A stretch of 64,000 nt of DNA from Sporobacter sp038405045 (GTDB lineage: Bacteria; Bacillota; Clostridia; Oscillospirales; Oscillospiraceae): assembly GCA_038405045.1 (NCBI GenBank), contig JBBZIV010000003.1, forward strand, positions 237,480-301,479, written 5' to 3'. This document shows, piece by piece, positions 43,881 to 50,497 of this stretch. Position 1 is the first letter of the stretch; each line of letters opens with the position of its first letter. The position numbers and the translations under genes are program-made. Below the pieces are notes generated by a model that saw only the letters and a list, made by a program, of their open reading frames with translations, was not told the origin of the DNA and searched no databases.

Positions 43881-43909
43881 ATTATAGCTCACTTTAGCGT
43901 ATTAGTCAA
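43881..43909 (-). promoter_or_regulatory. sigma-A promoter of the histidine operon
   Basis: Minus strand: TTGACT (43909-43904), 17-bp spacer, perfect TATAAT (43886-43881). The leader is only about 26 nt, leaving no room for a T-box or attenuator, so control is probably by HisG/HisZ feedback or a repressor. Confidence 0.8.
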
Positions 43910-44026
43910 GTAATTCGGTAATATGATAATTCATTAATTTGCCTATTTGCCCGTCTCAATTTTTGTTTATTTGGCCGACGCTTCTAAAGTGGCGCGATCC
44001 GCGGCTATTTCCGCAAGTCACTGCGC

Positions 44027-44060
44027 AAAAAACAGGCGCAGGGCTGCCGCCCCGCGCTGT
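44027..44060 (-). terminator. terminator after the DUF1638 gene
   Basis: On the minus strand ACA-GCGCGGGGC pairs with GCCCTGCGC-C-TGT (one G:U wobble, one bulge) across GGCA, followed by TTTTTT. It ends 8 bp after the DUF1638 stop. Confidence 0.8.
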
Positions 44061-44067
44061 CTTCTTC

Positions 44068-44742
44068 TTATTCGTCATGTTTTGCTGCATTTTTATCAAA
44101 CAGCTTCTGCGTCACCGCTTCCCCCGGAGGAACGAGGACGAAATCGCCGTCAAACTGCAGGCGCATCATTTTTTTCAGGACGCCGTGCGGCGCCCTCAGG
44201 CGGTTAATGGTGGCGCCAACCGTGTCGGCCAGCGGCTTAACGCGGCGGCAGCAGGCGTCATAATCCCCGACGCCCGTGTCGGTATAGGCAAAATACTGAT
44301 AATTTCTGTACAGCGTCTGCATAATGTCGTCGGCCGTCTCATCGCCGTATTTGTCGATAGCCCACTGGTATTCGCGGATAAAGGCGCGCCCGTTTTCAAG
44401 CCAGCCGTCTGTAAAAAAATATGTATATTTCGGGCGCTCAATATCACCAAGTGTTTTTTCTGACAGCAGCAGATCGGTGCAGTCCTCGCATCTCGGTAAA
44501 ACAAGTGTGGCACTGTCCGAGCGTAGGCCGAACGTACTCTTGCCGCACTGTCCCATCGGCAAAAGCACATAATCGACATTGCAAAGGCGCGAGAGCATAT
44601 CCTTCAGATAATCGTTGAGCTTATCGGGAAATACGTGTAATTCCGGCAGATAATAAATCGGATACGGCGCGTTTATTTCCTTGGCTATGGCGTTGACTTC
44701 CTGCTTGATGGTCGGGCAGGCAATCATGAGGACATTTGGCAT
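44068..44742 (-). CDS. DUF1638 family protein
   Basis: This 224-residue protein matches DUF1638 by its LIACPT-like start (MIACPTIKQEV), LLPMGQCGKSTFGL, the LVLPRCEDCTDLLL cysteine motif, and TYFFTDGWLENG. Conserved cysteines (C9, C67, C84, C87 region) suggest metal or corrinoid-related chemistry; in methanogens and acetogens DUF1638 genes often lie near corrinoid methyltransferases, which are not seen here. GGGAGG precedes the ATG. Monocistronic. Confidence 0.8.
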   Translation of the reverse strand: MPNVLMIACPTIKQEVNAIAKEINAPYPIYYLPELHVFPDKLNDYLKDMLSRLCNVDYVLLPMGQCGKSTFGLRSDSATLVLPRCEDCTDLLLSEKTLGDIERPKYTYFFTDGWLENGRAFIREYQWAIDKYGDETADDIMQTLYRNYQYFAYTDTGVGDYDACCRRVKPLADTVGATINRLRAPHGVLKKMMRLQFDGDFVLVPPGEAVTQKLFDKNAAKHDE

Positions 44743-44830
44743 TAGCGTTTCCTCCCAATCACATATGTGACTTGAATGGGCAATTCGTTAAAAACAGCGT
44801 ACCACTGCAGGTACCGCCTTGCAAGAAGAA

Positions 44831-44886
44831 AATCACTGAAACAAAACCGCGGCGGCTTTTACCGTCGCGGTTTTGCATCAGTGATT
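44831..44886 (-). terminator. terminator of the small-protein operon
   Basis: Inner stem AAAACCGCGGCGG/CCGTCGCGGTTTT (one mismatch) and an outer perfect 9-bp stem AATCACTGA/TCAGTGATT separated by 3-nt internal loops. The outer arm includes the stop codon of the 75-residue gene. Confidence 0.8.
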
Positions 44887-45105
44887 GTTCGTCCAGGAAT
44901 CTGTCCCCTCCGCAAAATCAAGAATCTCGGCAGTTGACAGCATCACGCCGCTGTCGAGGTCCTCGACGCCGTCGGAAAAGCCGTTTTCCGCCATCAGCTT
45001 GCCGGACGCTTGGGGCGAGACGTTGTAATTATCCATCATTCGCGGCACTGATGCTTTTTTTCTGGGGCGGTATTCCTTGACATCTTCCAGCTCCGTTCTT
45101 TCCAT
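44878..45105 (-). CDS. small acidic protein of unknown function
   Basis: A 75-residue protein with a basic N-terminal segment (VKEYRPRKKASVPRM) and an acidic C-terminal half (DGVEDLDSG, EILDFAEGTD). No membrane segment or known domain is visible. A GGAG motif precedes the ATG. It is the last gene of the small-protein run and lies 16 bp after the SASP gene. Being next to a SASP suggests a spore role, but that is inference. Confidence 0.7.
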   Translation of the reverse strand: MERTELEDVKEYRPRKKASVPRMMDNYNVSPQASGKLMAENGFSDGVEDLDSGVMLSTAEILDFAEGTDSWTNNH

Positions 45106-45121
45106 CGTCTCACTCCGTCCC

Positions 45122-45331
45122 TTATAAGCCCGTCAGTTTTCCCTGCTCGGCTTGAATCATCTTTTTGACCATCTGGCCACCGATCGGCCCGCCCTGCTCC
45201 CCGTTGACCCTCGACGGGAGGTCTCCTTTAAAATGGTCATTGTTTTCCTTCACATATTGGAGCCTGCCGATTTCCTCGGCCGCCTCCATTTTCAATTTTT
45301 TCAGCTTTTCGCTGACATCTTTCCTTGACAT
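45122..45331 (-). CDS. alpha/beta-type small acid-soluble spore protein
   Basis: This 69-residue SASP saturates spore DNA, pushing it toward an A-like form and favouring spore photoproduct over cyclobutane dimers. Seen: LKMEAAEEIG in the first helix and the family signature GDLPSRVNGEQGGPIGGQM followed by VKKMIQ in the second. The germination-protease site is not obvious: AEEIG replaces the usual TEIAS-type motif. ATG 45331 is chosen for AGGAGGG upstream. Confidence 0.88.
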   Translation of the reverse strand: MSRKDVSEKLKKLKMEAAEEIGRLQYVKENNDHFKGDLPSRVNGEQGGPIGGQMVKKMIQAEQGKLTGL

Positions 45332-45345
45332 GTTACCCTCCTGTT

Positions 45346-45480
45346 TCAAACGTCGTTATTTTCAACCGACTGTTTTTTGGCATTATTATTTTGATTTTGG
45401 TTTTCCTTTGTTATTGGCGTTTTGCCATGTGCTTTTTGGGTTCTTGCTTTTTTATTATCGGGCTGGCTGTCTTTGGCCAT
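45346..45480 (-). CDS. 44-residue hydrophilic protein
   Basis: This short gene encodes 44 residues starting MAKDSQPDNKKARTQK and ending KKQSVENNDV. The protein is extremely polar (Lys, Asn, Gln, Asp) with no hydrophobic core, so it is probably unstructured. AAAGGTGATCGAC precedes the ATG and it fits between the SASP gene (14 bp gap) and the 62-residue gene (24 bp gap), which supports a real gene. No known family; small SASP-like or spore-core protein is a guess. Confidence 0.65.
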   Translation of the reverse strand: MAKDSQPDNKKARTQKAHGKTPITKENQNQNNNAKKQSVENNDV

Positions 45481-45504
45481 GTCGATCACCTTTCATCGAT
45501 ATCC

Positions 45505-45693
45505 TCAAACGGACCGGTTTGAACCGTCCGGCGCGTTATAAAGTATCGGGTTTGCTTTTTCTTTTGTAAACTTGGCTTTTCCTTGAATTGCCTCAACCGG
45601 TTTTGCATCATTTTTCGGAAAGTGTGTTTTCCGATTGCTCTCCGTCCCGTGCGGCTCTTCCGGATCAGGCCGCCGCATACCTTGCTTCGCCAT
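45505..45693 (-). CDS. 62-residue hydrophilic protein
   Basis: Encodes 62 residues starting MAKQGMRRPDPEEPHGTESN, rich in Lys, Pro, Asn and Glu and predicted disordered. ATG 45693 is chosen for AGGGAGG 6 nt upstream. It lies 10 bp after the HD-domain gene and 24 bp before the 44-residue gene; the shared MAK start suggests related origin. Function unknown. Confidence 0.7.
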   Translation of the reverse strand: MAKQGMRRPDPEEPHGTESNRKTHFPKNDAKPVEAIQGKAKFTKEKANPILYNAPDGSNRSV

Positions 45694-45703
45694 AAATTCC
45701 TCC

Positions 45704-46339
45704 CTATTCCTCATCGCACAGGTCGACAAACATTTTTACCTGCTCATATTCGCTTCTGGATGACGCCCCGCCGCGGCCGAGCCTGTCGCACAGGCTCAAA
45801 AGCGCGACCTCGCCGACATCCGTCTGCCGTTTCATACCGCCGATGTCATGAAACGGCAAATCGTTAACGACATAAAGAATCTGCATGTGATATCGGACGA
45901 GATGCGCGACCTTGTCGATAAACCGCGTGTCGTCCGTCAGCACCGACAAAAAGGTGCGCGCGAGGTGTGCGCCGACCTTATCGTGGTCATACGCCGTTAT
46001 CTTGCCGCGGCGATTCACCGTTGTCGCCGGTTTTCCGATATCATGGAGTAGCGCCGCCCACATTAGGGCTTTCGGGTCGCTGCTCTCGTCTTTCCTTTTT
46101 GCCGCCTCATCGACGACGAGCATGGTGTGCTTCCAAACATTCCCCTCTGGGTGATACTTTGACGATTGCGCCGTTTTTTCAAGCTTTTTGAGCATATTGA
46201 AGGGGTATGTGTCAAACGCAGGCTCCTGAAGGTATCTGTTTAATGCGTGCGAGGGTGCTTCATCAGAAAGAAGATGTGTTTCGATGTCACAAAACAGCGC
46301 GCTCGCCGTCTTTGATTCCAGCCTATCGATCGTCTTCAT
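45704..46339 (-). CDS. HD-domain hydrolase
   Basis: This 211-residue HD-superfamily phosphohydrolase resembles the HDIG domain of CCA-adding enzymes. Seen: HPEGNVWKHTMLVVDEA (first His), AALLHDIGKPATT (HD metal pair), DHDKVGAHLAR and VAHLVRYHM. The ATG at 46339 has only a weak GGACGGG upstream; in-frame ATGs at 46378 and 46387 would extend it. It overlaps the 47-residue gene by 17 bp in another frame, so it is probably translated by coupling. Substrate unknown (a nucleotide or RNA end). Confidence 0.85.
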   Translation of the reverse strand: MKTIDRLESKTASALFCDIETHLLSDEAPSHALNRYLQEPAFDTYPFNMLKKLEKTAQSSKYHPEGNVWKHTMLVVDEAAKRKDESSDPKALMWAALLHDIGKPATTVNRRGKITAYDHDKVGAHLARTFLSVLTDDTRFIDKVAHLVRYHMQILYVVNDLPFHDIGGMKRQTDVGEVALLSLCDRLGRGGASSRSEYEQVKMFVDLCDEE

Positions 46340-46466
46340 CGCTAACCCGTCCGAAAACAGCCCGGGCGCTTTCAGCATTGGGGTCATGCTTGATATTTTT
46401 GGAATGAAAGGCTTTGTCTTCTTTTTTGCTGTGCTTGTTGTTATGCGTTTTATTGCCGCTGCTCAT
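46323..46466 (-). CDS. 47-residue hydrophilic protein
   Basis: Encodes 47 residues starting MSSGNKTHNNKHSKKEDK and ending GRVSDEDDR; His/Lys/Asn-rich at the front, acidic at the end. AGGGG lies about 10 nt upstream of the ATG. It starts 14 bp after the 49-residue gene and its end overlaps the HD gene start by 17 bp. The correct spacing and start signals make it likely to be a gene, but no homologue is known to me. Confidence 0.6.
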   Translation of the reverse strand: MSSGNKTHNNKHSKKEDKAFHSKNIKHDPNAESARAVFGRVSDEDDR

Positions 46467-46480
46467 ATCGGTGTATACCC

Positions 46481-46630
46481 CTATCGTTTTGTATTTGGCC
46501 CCATTGAGACTTTTTTCGTATTGTGGTTTTTATTTTGCCTGTCGTTCTCGCCGCCAGAGCTGGGCTCCACATTGATCTCCAACTGCTTGACCTTCTTGTT
46601 TTCAAGACGGCGGTCGTGCGCGTTTTTCAT
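46481..46630 (-). CDS. 49-residue hydrophilic protein
   Basis: Encodes 49 residues starting MKNAHDRRLENKKVKQLEIN and ending KKVSMGPNTKR; very basic and polar. GAGGTGAGGAA precedes the ATG, the strongest ribosome binding site of the cluster, and a TATAAT-like -10 (46663-46658) lies about 30 bp upstream. It is therefore the likely first gene of the small-protein operon. Function unknown. Confidence 0.65.
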   Translation of the reverse strand: MKNAHDRRLENKKVKQLEINVEPSSGGENDRQNKNHNTKKVSMGPNTKR

Positions 46631-46691
46631 TTCCTCACCTCATGTCGGGATGTTGTTATTATAAGCCGACAGTATAAAACAATTCGTATAA

Positions 46692-46716
46692 CGCCATTCG
46701 TTATTATCGAACGGCG
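46692..46716. repeat. inverted repeat upstream of the small-protein operon
   Basis: CGCCATTCG and CGAACGGCG (one mismatch in 9) flank a 7-nt AT loop. It lies upstream of the putative -35 region and downstream of the moa terminator, so it may be an operator. Confidence 0.5.
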
Positions 46717-46741
46717 CTGACAAATGTTCCCGTCAAAAAAT

Positions 46742-46797
46742 AAAAAGCTGTTGCAATGCGGCACACAGAACGTTGCCGCGTTTTGCAAAGCTTTTTT
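46742..46797 (-). terminator. terminator of the molybdopterin operon
   Basis: Long interrupted stem: AAAAAGCT/AGCTTTTT, TTGCAA/TTGCAA and GCGGC/GCCGC around a 12-nt loop, then on the minus strand TTTTTATTTTTT. Confidence 0.8.
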
Positions 46798-46810
46798 TAT
46801 CCATCTGCCC

Positions 46811-47305
46811 TTATTCCGGCGCGGCGCAATCCCCCGTCTTGCTCAGCAGCTTATCCAGCCCGTGGCGGAGGGCCGGGATGCAGACGGCCAAATTCTCACG
46901 GATGGCCTTGGGGCTGCCGGGCAGGTTTATAACAAGTGTTTGCCCACGAATCCCGGCCTGCTGGCGCGAGAGCATAGCGCGGCTTGTTGTTGAAAGGCCT
47001 TCACGGCGCATCGCCTCCGGGATGCCGGGCACGAGGCGCGGGCAGACGGCAAGCGTCGCCTCCGGCGTCACGTCACGCGAGGAAAAGCCCGTGCCGCCCG
47101 TCGTGACGACGAGGGCGAGCGCCAAAATGTCGGCGCAATAAATTAGCGCCGCTTCAATTTCCACTTGGTCGTCCGGAATAATGCAGGTATAGGTTACGTC
47201 GTATCCGGCGTCCTTTAACAGGTGGCAGACCAGCGGCCCGCCCGTATCGTCCCGCAAACCCAAAAAAGCCGAGTCGCTGACGGTGATAACGGCTGATTGG
47301 TACAT
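46811..47305 (-). CDS. mogA: molybdopterin adenylyltransferase (MogA/MoaB type)
   Basis: A 164-residue MoCF-fold protein that adenylylates molybdopterin before metal insertion. Seen: AVITVSDSAFLGLRDDTGG, VVTTGGTGFSSRDVTPEAT and NLPGSPKAIREN. ATG 47305 is chosen for GGAGGAC upstream. Last gene of the moa operon, 14 bp after the moeA-like gene. Confidence 0.93.
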   Translation of the reverse strand: MYQSAVITVSDSAFLGLRDDTGGPLVCHLLKDAGYDVTYTCIIPDDQVEIEAALIYCADILALALVVTTGGTGFSSRDVTPEATLAVCPRLVPGIPEAMRREGLSTTSRAMLSRQQAGIRGQTLVINLPGSPKAIRENLAVCIPALRHGLDKLLSKTGDCAAPE

Positions 47306-47319
47306 TTGTCCTCCATTTA

Positions 47320-48345
47320 TCATCTGTTGCCGAAATAGCACGTCTCAAAGCGGCAATCCGGGCAAAATCGGCACAGCCCGCCGACGCCATAGTCCGCAAT
47401 TTCTTCTTTTGTAATTTGAATACCGGCGAAAACGCGCGGCAGAAAAACATCGAAACTTGTCACCGGATGGTGCATGACGGAAGCGGGAATCCCGATAAGC
47501 GCCGTTTCGCCCAGATAAGCCAGCATCAGCATATTCCCCGGCTGCATTGGCACCCCCCGCGCTACAACGGCCGCCCCGCTTTGAACAATCGCCTCGGGCG
47601 TCACATCGTCGGCATCGACGGACATGCCGCCTGTTAAGACGATTAACGTTGCGCCCTGCTCTTGAAAAGCATTGATCGCCCGGCAAATCGCCACCGCGTC
47701 ATCCGGGCATTTAACGGCGTTTAACACACGCGCCCCAAAAGCCTCAAGCTTTTTTCTAACGACCGGCTCCATCCGGTCCTGAATACGCCCTTTGTATATT
47801 TCATTGCCGGTAATTATGATCCCGCACAGGAGCGGCATAAACGGTATGACCGAGAAAACGGGATAATCCTCCCGCGCGATACCAACAGCCTTGTCAACCG
47901 TTTCCCGGCTTGTAACAAGCGGCACGATTCGAAGGGCGCAAAGCGTTTCATTCACATGCGCTGAAATATCGCCCGGACGGCAGACGACTGAATAGTCGCC
48001 GACGCTGTTAAGGCGCTTAACTGCCACTGTGTTTACACGGAATAGCCCGGCAGCCGCTGCGCAAAGCGTCACCTTGCCTTCCGTGGGCGTGCGCGCAAAA
48101 CGCATATGCCCACCGCAAACAGCCTCAGCCAGCGCCAGTGCCGCCTCTTCCTCGTGAACGTCGCTCGAATCCGCCTCCCAGATGTTCACCCGGCTTTTGC
48201 CGATATCTAAAAGGCGCGGGATGTCCGCCTCGGTAATAATATGACCGCGCCGGAACACAACGCTTTTTTCTCCTTTGCCGTCAACTCCGGTTAAATCGTG
48301 GCACAGCGTTTGGCCGACGGCCTCCGTCACACGCATTTTTTTCAT
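47320..48345 (-). CDS. MoeA-like molybdopterin-binding protein with C-terminal cysteine cluster
   Basis: This 341-residue protein is a short MoeA relative, missing part of the four-domain structure of the 410-residue molybdenumtransferase. Seen: an N-terminal EAVGQTLCHDLTG, a MoCF domain with GIIITGNEIYKGR and IVLTGGMSVDADDVTPEA, and PGNMLMLAYLG. It ends with C-x2-C-x2-C-x4-C (about 325-336), unusual for MoeA and suggestive of metal binding. ATG 48345 is chosen because it lies just after the MOSC stop. Role in molybdenum or tungsten insertion inferred. Confidence 0.85.
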   Translation of the reverse strand: MKKMRVTEAVGQTLCHDLTGVDGKGEKSVVFRRGHIITEADIPRLLDIGKSRVNIWEADSSDVHEEEAALALAEAVCGGHMRFARTPTEGKVTLCAAAAGLFRVNTVAVKRLNSVGDYSVVCRPGDISAHVNETLCALRIVPLVTSRETVDKAVGIAREDYPVFSVIPFMPLLCGIIITGNEIYKGRIQDRMEPVVRKKLEAFGARVLNAVKCPDDAVAICRAINAFQEQGATLIVLTGGMSVDADDVTPEAIVQSGAAVVARGVPMQPGNMLMLAYLGETALIGIPASVMHHPVTSFDVFLPRVFAGIQITKEEIADYGVGGLCRFCPDCRFETCYFGNR

Positions 48346-48364
48346 AGCGTTTCCCGACGGCGTT

Positions 48365-48817
48365 TCAAAGCGCGCTCGCTTGGCCCGGTGCGACAATTTC
48401 GACGGTGTCCCCAGCCCGAATCGTCCCTTCCGCCAGCGCAACGGCAAAAACGCCCTCTCGCGGCATGACGCAGTCTCCTGTCATCAGTTTAATCGCACAG
48501 TCTCTATGACATTGCTTGCCGACCTGAGAGACCTCCAAAAGCGTTTCGCCAATCCGCAGCCTTGTGCCAACGGAGAGCTCATATAGCGCAATGCCGCGCG
48601 TTAAAATGTTTTCGGCAAAAGCACCGGGCGGAAGGTCCGGGATAAACGGCCTGAGTTTTTCAACGCTTTCCTCACAGAGCAGGCTGATCTGGCGGCGCCC
48701 CACACCGGCGTGCGCGTCGCCCTCGATGCCGATGTTTTTCCGCACAAGAACTTCCTGGACGGCATGCTTCTGCACACCTTTTTGATCACTGATGCAAACG
48801 GCCGTCACAACAGCCAT
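48365..48817 (-). CDS. MOSC-domain protein
   Basis: A single MOSC domain of 150 residues, the fold of the molybdenum-cofactor sulfurase C-terminus. Seen: AVCISDQKGVQKHAV, GIEGDAHAG, RQISLL, and GAFAENILTRG, typical of the MoaC-linked stand-alone MOSC of Clostridia. ATG 48817 is chosen for AGGGTG upstream; GTG 48826 would overlap moaC. It sits 1 bp after the moaC stop. Suggested role: sulfur or cofactor transfer; unproven. Confidence 0.88.
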   Translation of the reverse strand: MAVVTAVCISDQKGVQKHAVQEVLVRKNIGIEGDAHAGVGRRQISLLCEESVEKLRPFIPDLPPGAFAENILTRGIALYELSVGTRLRIGETLLEVSQVGKQCHRDCAIKLMTGDCVMPREGVFAVALAEGTIRAGDTVEIVAPGQASAL

Positions 48818-48818
48818 A

Positions 48819-49292
48819 TTAATCACCCTGCCTTCTATATTCGCCGCTTTTACCGCCGCTTTTTGAAACGAGACGGATTTCGCCGATCACGATATCTTTC
48901 TGCACAGCTTTGCACATATCATAAATCGTTAGCGCCGCAACAGACACGGCGGTGAGCGCTTCCATTTCAGCGCCTGTCCGGCCCGTGCAGCGGACAGTCG
49001 CCGTGATATGGATTTGCAGCGCTTCATGCTCGGGCGTTATCGTCATTTCAATGCCTGTCACCCCAATCGGATGGCACAGCGGGAGAAGCTCCGGCGTTTT
49101 TTTTGCGGCCATGATCCCGGCAATCTTGGCAACGGTGAGGACGTCTCCTTTTTTTAAACATCCCGATACAAGCTGATGATACGTATCGTCATTTAGAAAG
49201 ACACGCCCGGCTGCCGTTGCTGTGCGGTGCGTTTTTTCCTTTGTGCCGACGTCCGTCATGTTGATCTTTTGCGTATATAATGGCTCGTCCAT
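48819..49292 (-). CDS. moaC: cyclic pyranopterin monophosphate synthase MoaC
   Basis: MoaC (157 residues) makes cyclic pyranopterin from the MoaA product. Seen: NMTDVGTKEKTHRTATAAGR, LLPLCHPIGVTG, VRCTGRTGAEMEALTAVSVA and DMCKAV, which form the active site around the conserved Lys/His. It lies 2 bp after moaA. Confidence 0.96.
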   Translation of the reverse strand: MDEPLYTQKINMTDVGTKEKTHRTATAAGRVFLNDDTYHQLVSGCLKKGDVLTVAKIAGIMAAKKTPELLPLCHPIGVTGIEMTITPEHEALQIHITATVRCTGRTGAEMEALTAVSVAALTIYDMCKAVQKDIVIGEIRLVSKSGGKSGEYRRQGD

Positions 49293-49294
49293 TT

Positions 49295-50233
49295 CTAACC
49301 GCCTATCGCATTCATTTGACGGCCTGTAGTGCCTTCGCCCATAAACGGCCGTTCCGCAGGTTTTTCAAGGATTGCCGCTTTTATTGCGTATTCGAGCGAT
49401 GCGCCGTGCAGCCCGCGCAGGCTGTATTCCGCAGGCGCGTGCAGGCACGGCTTCAGAAAGCCGTCGGCTGTCACCCGCAAGCGTGTGCAGGAGGCGCAAA
49501 AGCGCCCGCTCACCGGGCTGATGAGCCCAATCGTCCCTCTGTGGCCGGGCCGCCTGTACAGCGACGCCACGCCAGAAAAACAAAGCGGCTGCAGATCAGG
49601 CACCGCTTTTAAAACTTCCGACGTGCTGACAAAATGCTCGTTACTCCATGGCGTGCACGCACCAATCGGCATCAGTTCGATAAAACGGACGGACGTGTTT
49701 TCATCGCGTGCCAGCTCCAAAAGCGCGTGAATGTCACCGTCCTGTGTCCCTTTGGCCAAAACGGCGTTAATATTAATTGTATTAAAACCGGCTTCCCGTG
49801 CTGCCTGTATCCCGCAGAGCGCTGCGTTCAAGTCGCCGCCGCGCGTGAGCGCCCGATACGTTTCGGCATCGAGCGTATCGAGATGGACGGTCAGACGTTG
49901 AAGCCCCGCTTTTTTCAACGGTCCTGCAAAGTGCTTCAGCAGTGTGCCGTTTGTCGTCATGCACAGCTCGCGGACGCCGGGGACGGCCGCCATAGCCTGA
50001 CAGAGCGGGACGATATCGGTCCGCAGCAGCGGCTCGCCGCCTGTCAGACGAATTTTACTGACGCCTAAAGACGCTGCCGCGCGGACGATTTCCACGAGCG
50101 CGTCTGCTGTGAGCAGCGTGCTGTTTAAAGCCTCCGCCGCCGTTTCGGGCTTGCAATAAACGCAGCGCAAATTGCACCGGTCCGTTACAGACAGCCGGAG
50201 ATAATTAATGGTTCGCCCGAATTGATCGTTCAT
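49295..50233 (-). CDS. moaA: GTP 3',8-cyclase MoaA
   Basis: Radical SAM enzyme (312 residues) starting molybdopterin synthesis from GTP. Seen: C20-x3-C24-x2-C27 radical SAM motif, TGGEPLLRTD, the second-cluster cysteines in CASCTRLRV and LKPCLH, and the C-terminal Gly-Gly tail (AIGG) needed for cyclisation. ATG 50233 is chosen as the standard MNDQFGR start; the SD is weak (CGGAA). First gene of the operon, 20 nt after a strong leader hairpin. Confidence 0.95.
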   Translation of the reverse strand: MNDQFGRTINYLRLSVTDRCNLRCVYCKPETAAEALNSTLLTADALVEIVRAAASLGVSKIRLTGGEPLLRTDIVPLCQAMAAVPGVRELCMTTNGTLLKHFAGPLKKAGLQRLTVHLDTLDAETYRALTRGGDLNAALCGIQAAREAGFNTININAVLAKGTQDGDIHALLELARDENTSVRFIELMPIGACTPWSNEHFVSTSEVLKAVPDLQPLCFSGVASLYRRPGHRGTIGLISPVSGRFCASCTRLRVTADGFLKPCLHAPAEYSLRGLHGASLEYAIKAAILEKPAERPFMGEGTTGRQMNAIGG

Positions 50234-50253
50234 TCTGTTTCCGAAATAATGAG

Positions 50254-50284
50254 GCAGCCTGTTTTGGACGGCAAAACAGGCTGC
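50254..50284 (-). promoter_or_regulatory. 13-bp hairpin in the moaA leader
   Basis: GCAGCCTGTTTTG pairs perfectly with CAAAACAGGCTGC over a 5-nt loop, ending 20 nt before the moaA ATG. No T-run follows, so it is not a plain terminator. It is the main structured element in the 264-bp gap; I cannot confirm a Moco riboswitch upstream of it. Confidence 0.6.
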
Positions 50285-50344
50285 AGCCAGGCGCGGCGCG
50301 CTTTGATGCGGTGATACAACAAAACGCTTCGACAAAGCCGGTTT

Positions 50345-50358
50345 GCGGGACGTCCCGC
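50345..50358. repeat. perfect 14-bp palindrome upstream of moaA
   Basis: GCGGGACGTCCCGC is fully self-complementary and could be a dimer-binding operator in the moaA/asnB intergenic region. Confidence 0.45.
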
Positions 50359-50497
50359 TTTTCCCGGTCGGCCGCGCACAATGCTCTACAAGAAAACAAT
50401 AACATATTGTCCATTATTTGTCAATTACGTCGGCATAGTAATTTTCGGGACGCTTCGCCGAAAATACGACGCATTCGCTCAAGACGGCCGTTTTGTG

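Noticed and set aside
43849..44026. T-box or His attenuator before the histidine operon.
   Set aside because: The promoter leaves a leader of about 26 nt and no T-box AGGGTGG motif is visible.
50285..50497. Moco riboswitch upstream of moaA.
   Set aside because: I could not match the conserved elements by eye; only a leader hairpin and palindrome are claimed.
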